A DNA stretch of 49,252 bases from Candidatus Poribacteria bacterium (GTDB taxonomy: Bacteria > Poribacteria > WGA-4E > GCA-2687025): the NCBI GenBank assembly GCA_026004875.1, contig BPJZ01000008.1, forward strand, positions 1-49,252, in the 5' to 3' direction. A program made the translations under genes and the position numbers. Of this stretch, positions 26,466 through 34,698 are shown piece by piece; within the stretch, counting starts at the first letter, position 1, and each line of letters begins with the position of its first letter. Under the pieces are notes generated by a model. That model was not told the DNA's origin and did no database searches. It worked only from the letters and a program-made list of their open reading frames with translations.

Positions 26466-27698
26466 ATGCGGATTCTGGTCTCCAACGTCGGCAGTTCCTC
26501 GTACAAGTTTCGGCTGTTCGAGATGGAGGGGGAGCGGTTGCTTGCCGAAGGCGGCGTGGAGCGGATCGGAAACCCGCCCTCCCGGTACTCTTACCGGTCT
26601 GCAGCGCGGCGGACCGAAGGCGTGCTTGAAGCTCCAGACCATCTGGCCGCGATCCATCACGTGATGGCTTTCTTGACCGATTCGGCGGAGGGGCCTCCGG
26701 TTCTCCGATCGATAGGGGAGCTGGACGGCGTCGGGTTCAAGGCGGTCTTTGCCAAAGGCTATCTGACCTCCGCCGTCGTGGATGAGGGGGTGATCGCCGG
26801 TCTGGAGGCGTACATCCCGATCCTTCCGGTGCACAACCCGGCGTACATTGCGGCGATTCGGGCCTTTCAGGAGCTGGCGCCGGGCGTTCCGCTGGTGGCC
26901 GTCTTCGAAACCTGGTTCCATCAGACGCTGCCGCCCTACGCGCAGGAGCTGGGGGTTCCGCGTTCTTGGGTGCGGGAGCACGGAATTCGGCGGTACGGCT
27001 TTCATGGGGCCTCTCACCGATGGATCTCTCAGCGGGCGCCGGAGCTATTGGAGGCGATAGGGCGGCTCCGGGTGCCCCGCGAGGAGCTCCGGCTGATCTC
27101 CTGCCACCTGGGAGGAAGCTCCTCACTCTGCGCAATTCGCGGCGGGCGCTCTGTAGACACGACGATGGCCTTTAGCACGCAGAGCGGCTTGCTCCAGGGC
27201 ACTCGTTGCGGCGACCTGGACCCGTTCGTTCCGCTGTACATGATGGAAGTGGGCGGGCTTAGCCTTCAAGCAGTGCAGCAGGCCCTCCAGAAGGATGCGG
27301 GCCTTGCGGGCATCTCCGGGGTTGGCGGCGATATGCGGGACATTTGGGAAGCGGCCCGAAAAGGCAATCCGGACGCTCAGTTGGCGCTGGACACCTTTCA
27401 TTACGGGGTGAAGAAGTGGATCGGAGCCTATGCGGCCGCCTTGGGAGGCGTGGACGCGATCGCTTTCACCGGTGGCATCGGCGAGCGGGGCGCAGAGAAC
27501 CGCGCCGCGATCTTGGAAGGGCTAGAGTTCCTCGGCGTCCGGTTGGACCCCGAGCGCAACGCCCAGCTCCGCGGCGAAGGCGCTATCCATCGCGAAGACA
27601 GCACCGTCGCGCTGTTGGTGATCCCGGCCAACGAGGAGATCATCGTTGCTCGAGAGACCGCTCGGCGAGTCCAAGAGCTTACCGCCCAGGCCGGGTGA
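26466..27698 (+). CDS. Acetate kinase-family protein, divergent
   Basis: A 410-residue ASKHA kinase. Family motifs are VSNVGSSSYKFRLFE (the conserved Asn), LPVHNPAYIAAI, RRYGFHGASHRW, CHLGGSSSLCAI, SVDTTMAFSTQSGLLQGTRC and FTGGIGERGAENR (catalytic Glu). Two sites differ from classical acetate kinase: the substrate-side R-V-V-H-G-G is replaced by FKAVFAKGY, losing the arginine and histidine, and the catalytic Asp of V-F-D-T-A-F-H is Glu (VFETWFH). The histidine of YGFHG and the arginine of G-T-R are kept. It probably phosphorylates a carboxylate other than acetate, or has lost activity. The start behind TTGGAGG at 26466 is preferred over 26421. No phosphotransacetylase gene is close. Confidence 0.85.
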   Translation: MRILVSNVGSSSYKFRLFEMEGERLLAEGGVERIGNPPSRYSYRSAARRTEGVLEAPDHLAAIHHVMAFLTDSAEGPPVLRSIGELDGVGFKAVFAKGYLTSAVVDEGVIAGLEAYIPILPVHNPAYIAAIRAFQELAPGVPLVAVFETWFHQTLPPYAQELGVPRSWVREHGIRRYGFHGASHRWISQRAPELLEAIGRLRVPREELRLISCHLGGSSSLCAIRGGRSVDTTMAFSTQSGLLQGTRCGDLDPFVPLYMMEVGGLSLQAVQQALQKDAGLAGISGVGGDMRDIWEAARKGNPDAQLALDTFHYGVKKWIGAYAAALGGVDAIAFTGGIGERGAENRAAILEGLEFLGVRLDPERNAQLRGEGAIHREDSTVALLVIPANEEIIVARETARRVQELTAQAG

Positions 27699-27714
27699 CC
27701 GGCCGGCGGCACCC

Positions 27715-27751
27715 CTCCGGTTGCGGTACAATTTCTCTTGGGCAACCGGAG
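27715..27751 (+). promoter_or_regulatory. 10-bp hairpin abutting the ribosome binding site of the ClpX-like gene
   Basis: CTCCGGTTGC (27715-27724) is the exact complement of GCAACCGGAG (27742-27751), with a 17-base loop that includes TACAAT. The AGGAGGG of the next gene starts at the very next base, and two further pairs after one mismatch would cover part of it. It may end the kinase transcript or modulate translation of the ATPase. Confidence 0.5.
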
Positions 27752-27764
27752 AGGAGGGCGAACG

Positions 27765-29363
27765 GTGAACCGAATCCCCACGTTCGAAGAGCTCCAACAG
27801 GACATTGCCGAGTTCCTGCGCAAAAAGTACGGCGTGAACGTTCAGGTAGGCCTTCACGGGAACCCGGCTAGCGCCGGAGACGCCTCCCGATCCTCCGAGG
27901 AGGCTCCCTCTGAGCGGCTCAAGCGAGTCCTTGAGTTCCGGATGACCCCAAAGGAGGTCAAGGCCTATCTGGATCGGTTTGTCATCGGCCAGGAGGAGGC
28001 CAAACGGGCGCTCTCGATCGCCATCTGCGATCACTACAACTTCATCCGGGAGTGCCATCGGAATCCCTCGCTCCAGGAGGCGGAGTATACCAAACAGAAC
28101 GTCCTGATGGTCGGCCCAACGGGCGTCGGAAAGACCTACCTGATTCGAACGCTGGCTAAGCTGGTCGGCGTGCCGTTTGTTAAGGCGGACGCGACTAAGT
28201 TCAGCGAAACCGGATACGTTGGCGGCAACGTCGAGGACCTGGTTCGCGATCTGGTCTATCAGGCCGATGGGGATGTGGAGCTCGCTCAGTACGGGATCAT
28301 CTACCTGGACGAGATTGATAAGATCGCCACGCCGCCGAACGTCATCGGCCGCGATGTCAGCGGGCGGGGGGTTCAGATGAATCTGCTCAAGCTCCTTGAG
28401 GAGACCGAGGTAGACCTGATCTCTCCCTACGATCCAGCGGGGCAGATGCAGGCGGCGTTGGAGGTTCAGCGCTCCGGGAAGCTCCCCCGTCGAAAGATTA
28501 ACACGCGCCACATCCTCTTCATCGTCAGCGGCGCCTTTACCGATCTGGCCGAGATTGTCAAAAAGCGTGTCGCTAAGACCCGGATCGGGTTTGGGGGCAA
28601 TATTGAGCGCGGCGACGACGCCGAGTACCTCCGCCAAGCCACCTCAGAGGACTTCGTGCGCTTTGGGTTTGAGCCGGAGTTCATCGGGCGGTTGCCGGTG
28701 CATGTTTACTGCCATCCGCTGACGGTGGACCATCTGTTTGAGATTTTGCGCTCCTCAGAAGGCTCCATCGTCCGGCAGTACGAGCAGGCTTTCCGAGCTT
28801 ATGGGATCGAGGTCCACTTTGAAGAGGAGGGGCTTCGGGCGATTGCCGAGCAGGCTCACGCCGAGCAGACCGGGGCGCGTGGACTGGTCACCGTCTGCGA
28901 ACGGATCTTTCGAAACTACAAGTTTGAGCTGCCCTCCTCGGAGGTGCGCGAGTTTGTCGTGGATCGAGCGCTGGTGGAGGACCCGGAGGGAACGTTGCAG
29001 CGGCTGCTGAGCGATCCGAAGTTCCGACAGGAGCGGATCGGCCATCTGGCCCTGCAGCGCTTTGCCGAAGAGTTCCGTCGGGAGACGGAGATCTCGCTCC
29101 ACTTCGACGAGGCGGCGGTTCGCGCGTTGGTCGAGCGTGCCACTCAAGAGGGAATCACCGTTGAGGAGACGGCCCGGCGACTGCTCCGAGACTACGGACA
29201 CGGGCTTCGGTTGATCCGTCGGAACACCGGCCAGGACACGTTTACAATCACTCGCGAGGTGATCGAGTCGCCGGACGCGGTCCTTAGCGACTGGATCCGG
29301 CGGTCGTACGCCTCCGCCCAACAGGGCCGTTTAGAGCCGGGAACTTCGGATGAATCCGTTTGA
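27765..29363 (+). CDS. ClpX-like AAA+ ATPase with C-terminal extension, no zinc domain
   Basis: A 532-residue protein starting at GTG 27765 behind GAGGAGG. The AAA+ core is close to ClpX: VIGQEEAKRALSIAICDHYN, Walker A GPTGVGKT near 117, the pore loop GYVG in SETGYVGGNVEDL, Walker B IIYLDEIDK near 178, RDVSGRGVQMNLLKLLE, and FGFEPEFIGRLPVHVY. The IGFG loop near 273 matches the ClpP-docking loop of ClpX. The N-terminal zinc-binding domain of ClpX is replaced by about 55 residues without cysteines, and about 135 extra residues follow the core (helical, EEFRRETEISLHFDE). It should unfold proteins and may feed ClpP. Its last 14 bases overlap fliR, so a link to flagellar assembly is possible. No clpP is in the window. 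Confidence 0.88.
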   Translation: MNRIPTFEELQQDIAEFLRKKYGVNVQVGLHGNPASAGDASRSSEEAPSERLKRVLEFRMTPKEVKAYLDRFVIGQEEAKRALSIAICDHYNFIRECHRNPSLQEAEYTKQNVLMVGPTGVGKTYLIRTLAKLVGVPFVKADATKFSETGYVGGNVEDLVRDLVYQADGDVELAQYGIIYLDEIDKIATPPNVIGRDVSGRGVQMNLLKLLEETEVDLISPYDPAGQMQAALEVQRSGKLPRRKINTRHILFIVSGAFTDLAEIVKKRVAKTRIGFGGNIERGDDAEYLRQATSEDFVRFGFEPEFIGRLPVHVYCHPLTVDHLFEILRSSEGSIVRQYEQAFRAYGIEVHFEEEGLRAIAEQAHAEQTGARGLVTVCERIFRNYKFELPSSEVREFVVDRALVEDPEGTLQRLLSDPKFRQERIGHLALQRFAEEFRRETEISLHFDEAAVRALVERATQEGITVEETARRLLRDYGHGLRLIRRNTGQDTFTITREVIESPDAVLSDWIRRSYASAQQGRLEPGTSDESV

Positions 29364-30129
29364 CATCGGCACGATTGCCGCCTTTTTGCTGGTGCTCTTT
29401 CGTTTGACCGGGCTCCTGTTGACCGCTCCGTTTTATGGGGTGATGAACATCCCCTCGCGGGCAAAGGTCGGACTGGCGTTGTTGTTGAGCGTGCTGGTCT
29501 TCCCGCTGTTGCCCTCTCCGCGGCTGTTGGTGCCCGAAAACGCCGTGGTGTATGCGGTGTTGATCTTCCGAGAACTGCTGGTGGGGATGGTGATCGGTTT
29601 TGCTGCTCAGGCGGTCTTTGCCGGCGTTCAGTTGGCCGGACAGATGATCAGCTACCAGATGGGGTTGGCGCTAGCGACGGCTTTCGATCCGACCTCCGGC
29701 ATTCAAAACACCGTCCTTGCCTTGCTGTATCAGTGGATGGCCTTAATGGTCTTTTTAGCCGTGGACGGCCATCATTTTTTGCTCCGGGGAATTGTTGAGA
29801 GCTACCAACTGATCGGCCTGGGGACGGCCGCCTTTACCGGCGGCACCCTTCAGTTGTTGCTGGCCATGTTGGGCGAGCTGTTTCGCATCGCGATTCAAGT
29901 CTCCGCTCCTGCAACCGTGGTGCTTTTCTTTACGAACACGCTGTTGGCCATCCTGGGCCGGGCGATCCCTCAGATGCACGTTTTTCTGGTAGGGCTGCCG
30001 CTGACGCTGGGGTTGGGCATCTTGGCGCTGATGCTTTCGACCGATTCGGTGGTCGGTCTAATGCCGACCCTTTTCTATCGGCTCCGAGAGAGTATCTTCC
30101 TCTTGCTGGAGACGATGGCCCCGCGTTAA
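29350..30129 (+). CDS. fliR: Flagellar export apparatus protein FliR
   Basis: A 259-residue membrane protein with the FliR/SpaR pattern: ALFR-type N-terminus (LVLFRLTGLLLTAPFYG), NIPSRAKVGLALLLS, FRELLVGMVIGFAAQAVFAG, the signature GQMISYQMGLALATAFDPTS, and QMHVFLVGLPLTLGLG. FliR closes the FliP/FliQ export gate of the type III flagellar secretion system in the inner membrane. The ATG lies inside the end of the ClpX-like gene and flhB follows after 50 bases. fliP and fliQ, normally just upstream, are absent. Confidence 0.95.
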   Translation: MNPFDIGTIAAFLLVLFRLTGLLLTAPFYGVMNIPSRAKVGLALLLSVLVFPLLPSPRLLVPENAVVYAVLIFRELLVGMVIGFAAQAVFAGVQLAGQMISYQMGLALATAFDPTSGIQNTVLALLYQWMALMVFLAVDGHHFLLRGIVESYQLIGLGTAAFTGGTLQLLLAMLGELFRIAIQVSAPATVVLFFTNTLLAILGRAIPQMHVFLVGLPLTLGLGILALMLSTDSVVGLMPTLFYRLRESIFLLLETMAPR

Positions 30130-30179
30130 GCTCTTCTCACCCTTGGTGGAAGACGGCTCGTTTGCCGTAAGGCAAGGAC

Positions 30180-31340
30180 ATGCCCGAAGACCAGGAAAAG
30201 ACTCAAGAACCAACCCCGCGGAAGCTGGAAGAGGCCCGCGCTGAAGGCCAGGTGGCCCGGAGCCAGGAGCTGCCGATTGCGCTTGGGCTGTTGGCGGCGG
30301 TCTTGTCGCTGCGCTTTGGTGCCGAAGGCCTGGTCCGCAACCTCCAGCGAGCGATTCAGTACTACATGCAGATTCTAGGCGACTGGGTGCAGAGCGACTT
30401 AACCCTGGCCCGGATTACCGACCTGGCGGGGCTAAGCGTTCGGTTTTTCTTTCTCTTTTTGGCGCCGCTGTTTTTGGCGTTGCTGGTGGTGGGCATCTTT
30501 GCCCATCTGATTCAGACGGGGCCGCTGTTCACCTTGCGGCCGTTGCGCCCCCGCTTGGACCGAATCCGGCTGATCAGTGGCTTGAAAACGCTCTTCTCGC
30601 AGCGGAGCATCGTTGAAGCGGTCAAGTCGCTTCTGAAGGTCGCGGCGGTAGGGGCTTTTGCAGCCTGGCTACTTTATCGCCAGATGCCGGAGATTCTCTT
30701 ATTGCCGCTGAGCGGGCCGGAGGTGGTCCTTCCCTTTATGGGGGCGCTGGTCTATCGGTTGGCTCTGGTTCTGGCGATCGCCTTCACCGTCTTGGCCCTG
30801 CTGGACTACGCCTATCAACGCTGGCGGCATCACCAAAGCATGAAAATGTCCGTTGAAGAGGTCAAGGAGGAGACCAAACAGTACGAGGGCGACCCGCTGG
30901 TGAAGGCCCGGATTCGGAGTATTCAACGCCAACTTGCCCGGCGGCGGATGATGAAGGAGGTTCCAGAGGCAACCGTTGTGATCACCAACCCTCATGAGAT
31001 TGCCGTTGCGCTCAAGTACCGACGGGAAACGATGCCCGCTCCCCAAGTAGTCGCTAAGGGACAGCGCTTGATCGCCCAAAAGATCAAACAGATCGCGCGC
31101 GAACATCACGTTCCGATCGTTGAGGATCGGCCTCTGGCGCGATCGCTTTATCGGGACATCCCGCTTGGGGCGTACATCACCAGCGATTACTACAAGGCGG
31201 TTGCGGAGATCCTTGCGTATCTGTACCGTCTGCGACGGCCCGCGCCCCACACCCGGCCACGGATGGCTCCAGGGCCGGCAGCAGCCCGACCGGTTGCGGG
31301 GGAACAGGCCTCAGAGCGACAGGCGGACGTCTCCGGATAG
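30180..31340 (+). CDS. flhB: Flagellar export apparatus protein FlhB, NPHE variant
   Basis: A 386-residue protein. It starts with the family sequence EKTQEPTPRKLEEARAEGQV, has four transmembrane segments (about 30-215) and then the basic cytoplasmic switch region KMSVEEVKEETKQYEGDP and RRRMMKEVPEATVVITN. FlhB normally self-cleaves between N and P of N-P-T-H; here residues 270-273 are N-P-H-E, in VITNPHEIAVALKY. The scissile N-P is kept but the threonine and histidine are changed. The C-terminal domain otherwise matches (IPLGAYITSDYYKAVAEIL). FlhB sets substrate specificity of flagellar export. A proline-rich tail of about 35 residues is extra. Confidence 0.94.
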   Translation: MPEDQEKTQEPTPRKLEEARAEGQVARSQELPIALGLLAAVLSLRFGAEGLVRNLQRAIQYYMQILGDWVQSDLTLARITDLAGLSVRFFFLFLAPLFLALLVVGIFAHLIQTGPLFTLRPLRPRLDRIRLISGLKTLFSQRSIVEAVKSLLKVAAVGAFAAWLLYRQMPEILLLPLSGPEVVLPFMGALVYRLALVLAIAFTVLALLDYAYQRWRHHQSMKMSVEEVKEETKQYEGDPLVKARIRSIQRQLARRRMMKEVPEATVVITNPHEIAVALKYRRETMPAPQVVAKGQRLIAQKIKQIAREHHVPIVEDRPLARSLYRDIPLGAYITSDYYKAVAEILAYLYRLRRPAPHTRPRMAPGPAAARPVAGEQASERQADVSG

Positions 31341-31412
31341 GGAGGACCGGCTCCGGGAGACCAGCTCAGCGGCTGACGCCCCGTCGCGCAGGGACGAGGA
31401 CGGGAGGCAGCG

Positions 31413-32597
31413 ATGATCGTGCGGCGTTACTTTGGGCAAACGGAGGAAGAAGCGCTTCAGAAGGCTCGTCAGGAGCTTGGGCCGGACTGCGTTGTGTTCC
31501 TCTCCAAAAAGCGACCCGAAAAGGGCGGGATCGAACTGATCGTCGCCGCTGAGGGCGAGCCGGACCTCTTCGAGGAGGGCCGCCGGAGCAAGCCGGCGGC
31601 TTCCGCCGAGCCGACGGAGATCGCCGCTGAAACCTCGCCGAAAGCGTCGCGTCGGAAGCTGCAAAAGACGGACGCTCCGATAAATCGAAAGCCGAGTCTT
31701 TCGTCCTCCTCTTCCTCAACGACGGGGCGTTGGATCGAGACGATCCGGAGGGAGATCGCCCGGAGTGCCTACAGTGCCGAAGCTCCGACCCTGTCCGCCC
31801 CTCGATCTACCCCTTCCCAGTGGCTTGAACGTCGGCTGGAGGAAGTCCTGGAGGCTCAAGAGGTTGCGCCGGAGGTGCGGGCGCAGATTTTGGAGAACCT
31901 GCGCCGTCTGGCTCCAAAGGGCCAGGGCTCAGCAACGGCGCTACTGGCCCGGGCTCTCCACGGGGTCGTTCCCGTCGGGAGGCCGGAGGTCCAGAGCGCG
32001 CCGGTTTGGGTCTTTGTCGGGCCTAGCGGCGTCGGCAAGACGACCACGCTGGCCAAGCTAGCCGCTCGGCTCTCTGGCACCCTCTCGCGCCGAGTCGGGC
32101 TGCTTTCGTTGGATGTGTACCGGGCCGGTGCTCAGGAACAGTTGGCTGCCTACGCGCGGATTCTCAACCTTCCCTTCCGCGTGGCTTATTCCCCGGCGGA
32201 GGTCCAGAAAGCGGTCGAAGAGCTCAGCAACTGTGATCATCTGCTTGTGGACACGCCGGGGTGCAACCCGCGCGACGCCGAGGCGATCCTTCGCCTCCGG
32301 CAGGAGCTGCGACCGCTCCCCCGACGGGAGACCTTCCTGATCCTGAGCGCAACCACGCGTCTAGGCGACCTGTGGTCGGCTGCGACCGGCTTTTACGACT
32401 TTCCCGTTACTCAGCTCATCCTGACCAAGGTGGATGAGACTGCTCTTTTGGGCACGGCGGTCACTTTTGTGGCCCAGTCGCGCTTGCCGATCGCCTATTG
32501 TGCGACCGGACCGGAGCTTCCGGACGACCTAGAGACGGTCTCGCTGCAGTATCTTGCCCATCTGCTCCTCCGAGCGCCGGACGTTCGTTACGCATGA
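31413..32597 (+). CDS. flhF: Flagellar biosynthesis GTPase FlhF
   Basis: A 394-residue SRP-type GTPase. The N-terminal B domain reads VRRYFGQTEEEALQKARQEL, then comes a low-complexity linker with serine repeats (about 85-110), an N domain, and the G domain with P-loop GPSGVGKTTT near 203, SLDVYRAGAQEQLAAYARI, and TKVDET. FlhF guides flagellar placement and number, usually with FlhG. The G3 motif reads DTPGCNPRD instead of DTAGR, so the arginine that helps GTP binding is lost. flhG does not follow; the next gene is a nucleotidyltransferase whose ATG overlaps the flhF stop. Confidence 0.92.
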   Translation: MIVRRYFGQTEEEALQKARQELGPDCVVFLSKKRPEKGGIELIVAAEGEPDLFEEGRRSKPAASAEPTEIAAETSPKASRRKLQKTDAPINRKPSLSSSSSSTTGRWIETIRREIARSAYSAEAPTLSAPRSTPSQWLERRLEEVLEAQEVAPEVRAQILENLRRLAPKGQGSATALLARALHGVVPVGRPEVQSAPVWVFVGPSGVGKTTTLAKLAARLSGTLSRRVGLLSLDVYRAGAQEQLAAYARILNLPFRVAYSPAEVQKAVEELSNCDHLLVDTPGCNPRDAEAILRLRQELRPLPRRETFLILSATTRLGDLWSAATGFYDFPVTQLILTKVDETALLGTAVTFVAQSRLPIAYCATGPELPDDLETVSLQYLAHLLLRAPDVRYA

Positions 32598-33253
32598 AAA
32601 ACCGGGGTTCCGAAGCGACTGAGCGGATCGTTGGCCTGCTCTTGGCCGCAGGCGCTTCCCGGCGGATGGGGCGGCTTAAACAGCTGCTACCATTTGGCCA
32701 AGAGACGGTCTTGGAGGCCTCTCTTCGTCGGTACCGAGAGGCCGAGATTCGTCCCGTGGTGGTCGTTTTGGGGTACGAGGCTGAGCGGATTCGTCGCACA
32801 CTTGGCCCGGCGCTAGAAGGGGCCGATCTACGCGTGGTGATCAATCGGGAGCACGAGCAGGGAATGCTCCGCTCCGTTCAGGTGGGAATCGCCGAAGTTG
32901 CGCGGATGCACGCGCACGGGGTGGTCCTTGGACTGGTGGACCAGCCGTTTGTGCCGGCGGAGGTCTTCCGTCAGGTGCGCGATGCGCTGCGAGAGGGAAA
33001 GGCCGGGGTCGTCCTTCCGCGCTGGGGGGGACGACGTGGACATCCCATCGGTCTGCGGGCCGAACTGTTCGGCGAGGTGCTCCAGCTCAACAGTCGGGCG
33101 GTCGGCCTCAACGCCTGGATTCGCGCCCACCCGGAGCGCGTTTGGGAGCTCCCCGTTGCGACCGACGCGGTGCTCCAGGACATGGACCTTCCTGAGGAGT
33201 ATCAGGAGGCGCTCAGGCGCTGGATCGCAACTGCACCCAAGGAAAGCGAGTAG
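32594..33253 (+). CDS. MocA/MobA-like nucleotidyltransferase
   Basis: A 219-residue protein of the molybdenum cofactor nucleotidyltransferase family. The N-terminal LLLAAGASRRMGRLKQLLPF binds the nucleotide (G-x-S-x-R-M-G pattern and Lys), then NREHEQGMLRSVQVG and VLGLVDQPFVPAEVF (metal site after LVDQP), and RRGHPIGLRAELF. The GHP motif and DQPF favour CTP:molybdopterin cytidylyltransferase (MocA) over GTP-using MobA. It would make molybdopterin cytosine dinucleotide for xanthine oxidase-type enzymes, none of which is visible here. The ATG at 32594 overlaps flhF (ATGA), so it is translationally coupled to it, an odd partnership. It lies seven bases before purB. Confidence 0.88.
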   Translation: MKNRGSEATERIVGLLLAAGASRRMGRLKQLLPFGQETVLEASLRRYREAEIRPVVVVLGYEAERIRRTLGPALEGADLRVVINREHEQGMLRSVQVGIAEVARMHAHGVVLGLVDQPFVPAEVFRQVRDALREGKAGVVLPRWGGRRGHPIGLRAELFGEVLQLNSRAVGLNAWIRAHPERVWELPVATDAVLQDMDLPEEYQEALRRWIATAPKESE

Positions 33254-33259
33254 CGAGCG

Positions 33260-34690
33260 ATGGAACAGGACGTCTATACCTCTCCTCTGGTGGATCGCTA
33301 TGCTAGTCCGGAGATGGCAGCGCTCTTTTCCAACCGGTTCCGGACGGTCACCTACCGACGGCTGTGGGTGGCGCTGGCGGAGGCAGAGCGCGAGCTTGGC
33401 CTTCCGATCTCCGACGAGCAGGTTCAGCAGCTCCGTCAGCAGGTGGAGAACATCGACGACCGCCGAATTGCGGAGTACGAGCGTAGGTTGCGCCACGACA
33501 TCATGGCCCATATTCACGCCTATGGGGACGTCGCTCCGCTGGCCCGTCCGATTATCCATCTCGGGGCGACTAGCGCTTTTGTCACCGACAACACCGATCT
33601 GATCCAAATGCGGGAGGGGCTCCGGCTCATCCGGCGAGAGTTGCTGAACCTGATCGCTGCTCTGGCTGCGTTTGCCGAGCGAACGCGGCGCCTTCCCACT
33701 CTCGGTTTCACCCACTTTCAACCGGCTCAACCGACCACCGTCGGAAAGCGGGCCTGCCTGTGGCTTCAAGAGTTTCTGATGGACTGGGAGGACCTGAACT
33801 ACCGACTGGATCGGCTCGCTTTTCGAGGGGTTAAAGGCACCACCGGCACCCAGGCGAGTTTTCTCCAGCTCTTCGAAGGGGATCACGCCAAGGTGGAGGA
33901 GTTGGACCGGCGAGTTGCCCGGAAGATGGGCTTTGAGCGGGTCTTCCCGATCACCGGTCAGACCTATCCGCGGAAGCTAGACGCTCAGGTGGCCGCCGTT
34001 CTAGCTGGGATCGCCCAATCGGCCTACAAGTTCGCCAACGATCTTCGGCTGTTGCAGCATCTGCACGAGATAGAGGAACCGTTTGGGGTTCATCAGGTCG
34101 GCTCTTCGGCAATGCCCTACAAGCGGAATCCGGTCCGTTGCGAGCGGATAGACGCGTTAGCCCGCTTTGTGCTGAGCCTCCTGGACAGCCCCTTCCAGAC
34201 GGCGGCGGTTCAGTGGCTGGAGCGCTCCTTAGACGATTCGGCCAACCGGCGGCTCGTCGTTCCGGAGATGTTCCTGGCCGTGGACGCCATCCTGACGCTG
34301 GCAATTAGTGTCGCTCAGGGGTTGGTGGTTCACGAACCGGTGATCCAGCGCCATCTGGCGGAGGAGCTTCCGTTTTTGGCTACTGAGGCGATCCTGATGG
34401 AGGCGGTTCGTCGGGGCGGAGACCGGCAGGCGCTCCACGAACGAATTCGTCAGCACGCCGTCGCCGCCTCGGAGCGGGTCAAGTCCGGCGGCGAAAACGA
34501 TCTACTCGACCGGATCGCTGCCGACTCGGCGTTTGGATTGGACCGTCCGGCGTTGATGAAGCTGCTCGATCCTCAGCGGTTTGTTGGGCGGGCGCCGGAG
34601 CAGGTCGAGGCGTTCCTTGCTGAGCAGGTTCGCCCGATCCTGGAGGCCCATCGGGAGCTGTTGGGACCGGCGGCCGAAGTTCGGGTTTAG
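33260..34690 (+). CDS. purB: Adenylosuccinate lyase
   Basis: A 476-residue member of the fumarase/aspartase superfamily. Key segments are HLGATSAFVTDNTDL, TLGFTHFQPAQPTTVG (catalytic His), GTTGTQASF and the signature SSAMPYKRNP near 281-290 with the flexible catalytic serine loop. It cleaves adenylosuccinate to AMP and also SAICAR in purine synthesis. The length and the S-S-A-M-P-Y-K-R-N-P loop resemble the longer animal-like PurB clade rather than the short bacterial type. It directly follows the MocA-like gene, with no other pur gene near. Confidence 0.96.
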   Translation: MEQDVYTSPLVDRYASPEMAALFSNRFRTVTYRRLWVALAEAERELGLPISDEQVQQLRQQVENIDDRRIAEYERRLRHDIMAHIHAYGDVAPLARPIIHLGATSAFVTDNTDLIQMREGLRLIRRELLNLIAALAAFAERTRRLPTLGFTHFQPAQPTTVGKRACLWLQEFLMDWEDLNYRLDRLAFRGVKGTTGTQASFLQLFEGDHAKVEELDRRVARKMGFERVFPITGQTYPRKLDAQVAAVLAGIAQSAYKFANDLRLLQHLHEIEEPFGVHQVGSSAMPYKRNPVRCERIDALARFVLSLLDSPFQTAAVQWLERSLDDSANRRLVVPEMFLAVDAILTLAISVAQGLVVHEPVIQRHLAEELPFLATEAILMEAVRRGGDRQALHERIRQHAVAASERVKSGGENDLLDRIAADSAFGLDRPALMKLLDPQRFVGRAPEQVEAFLAEQVRPILEAHRELLGPAAEVRV

Positions 34691-34698
34691 GCACAGGA

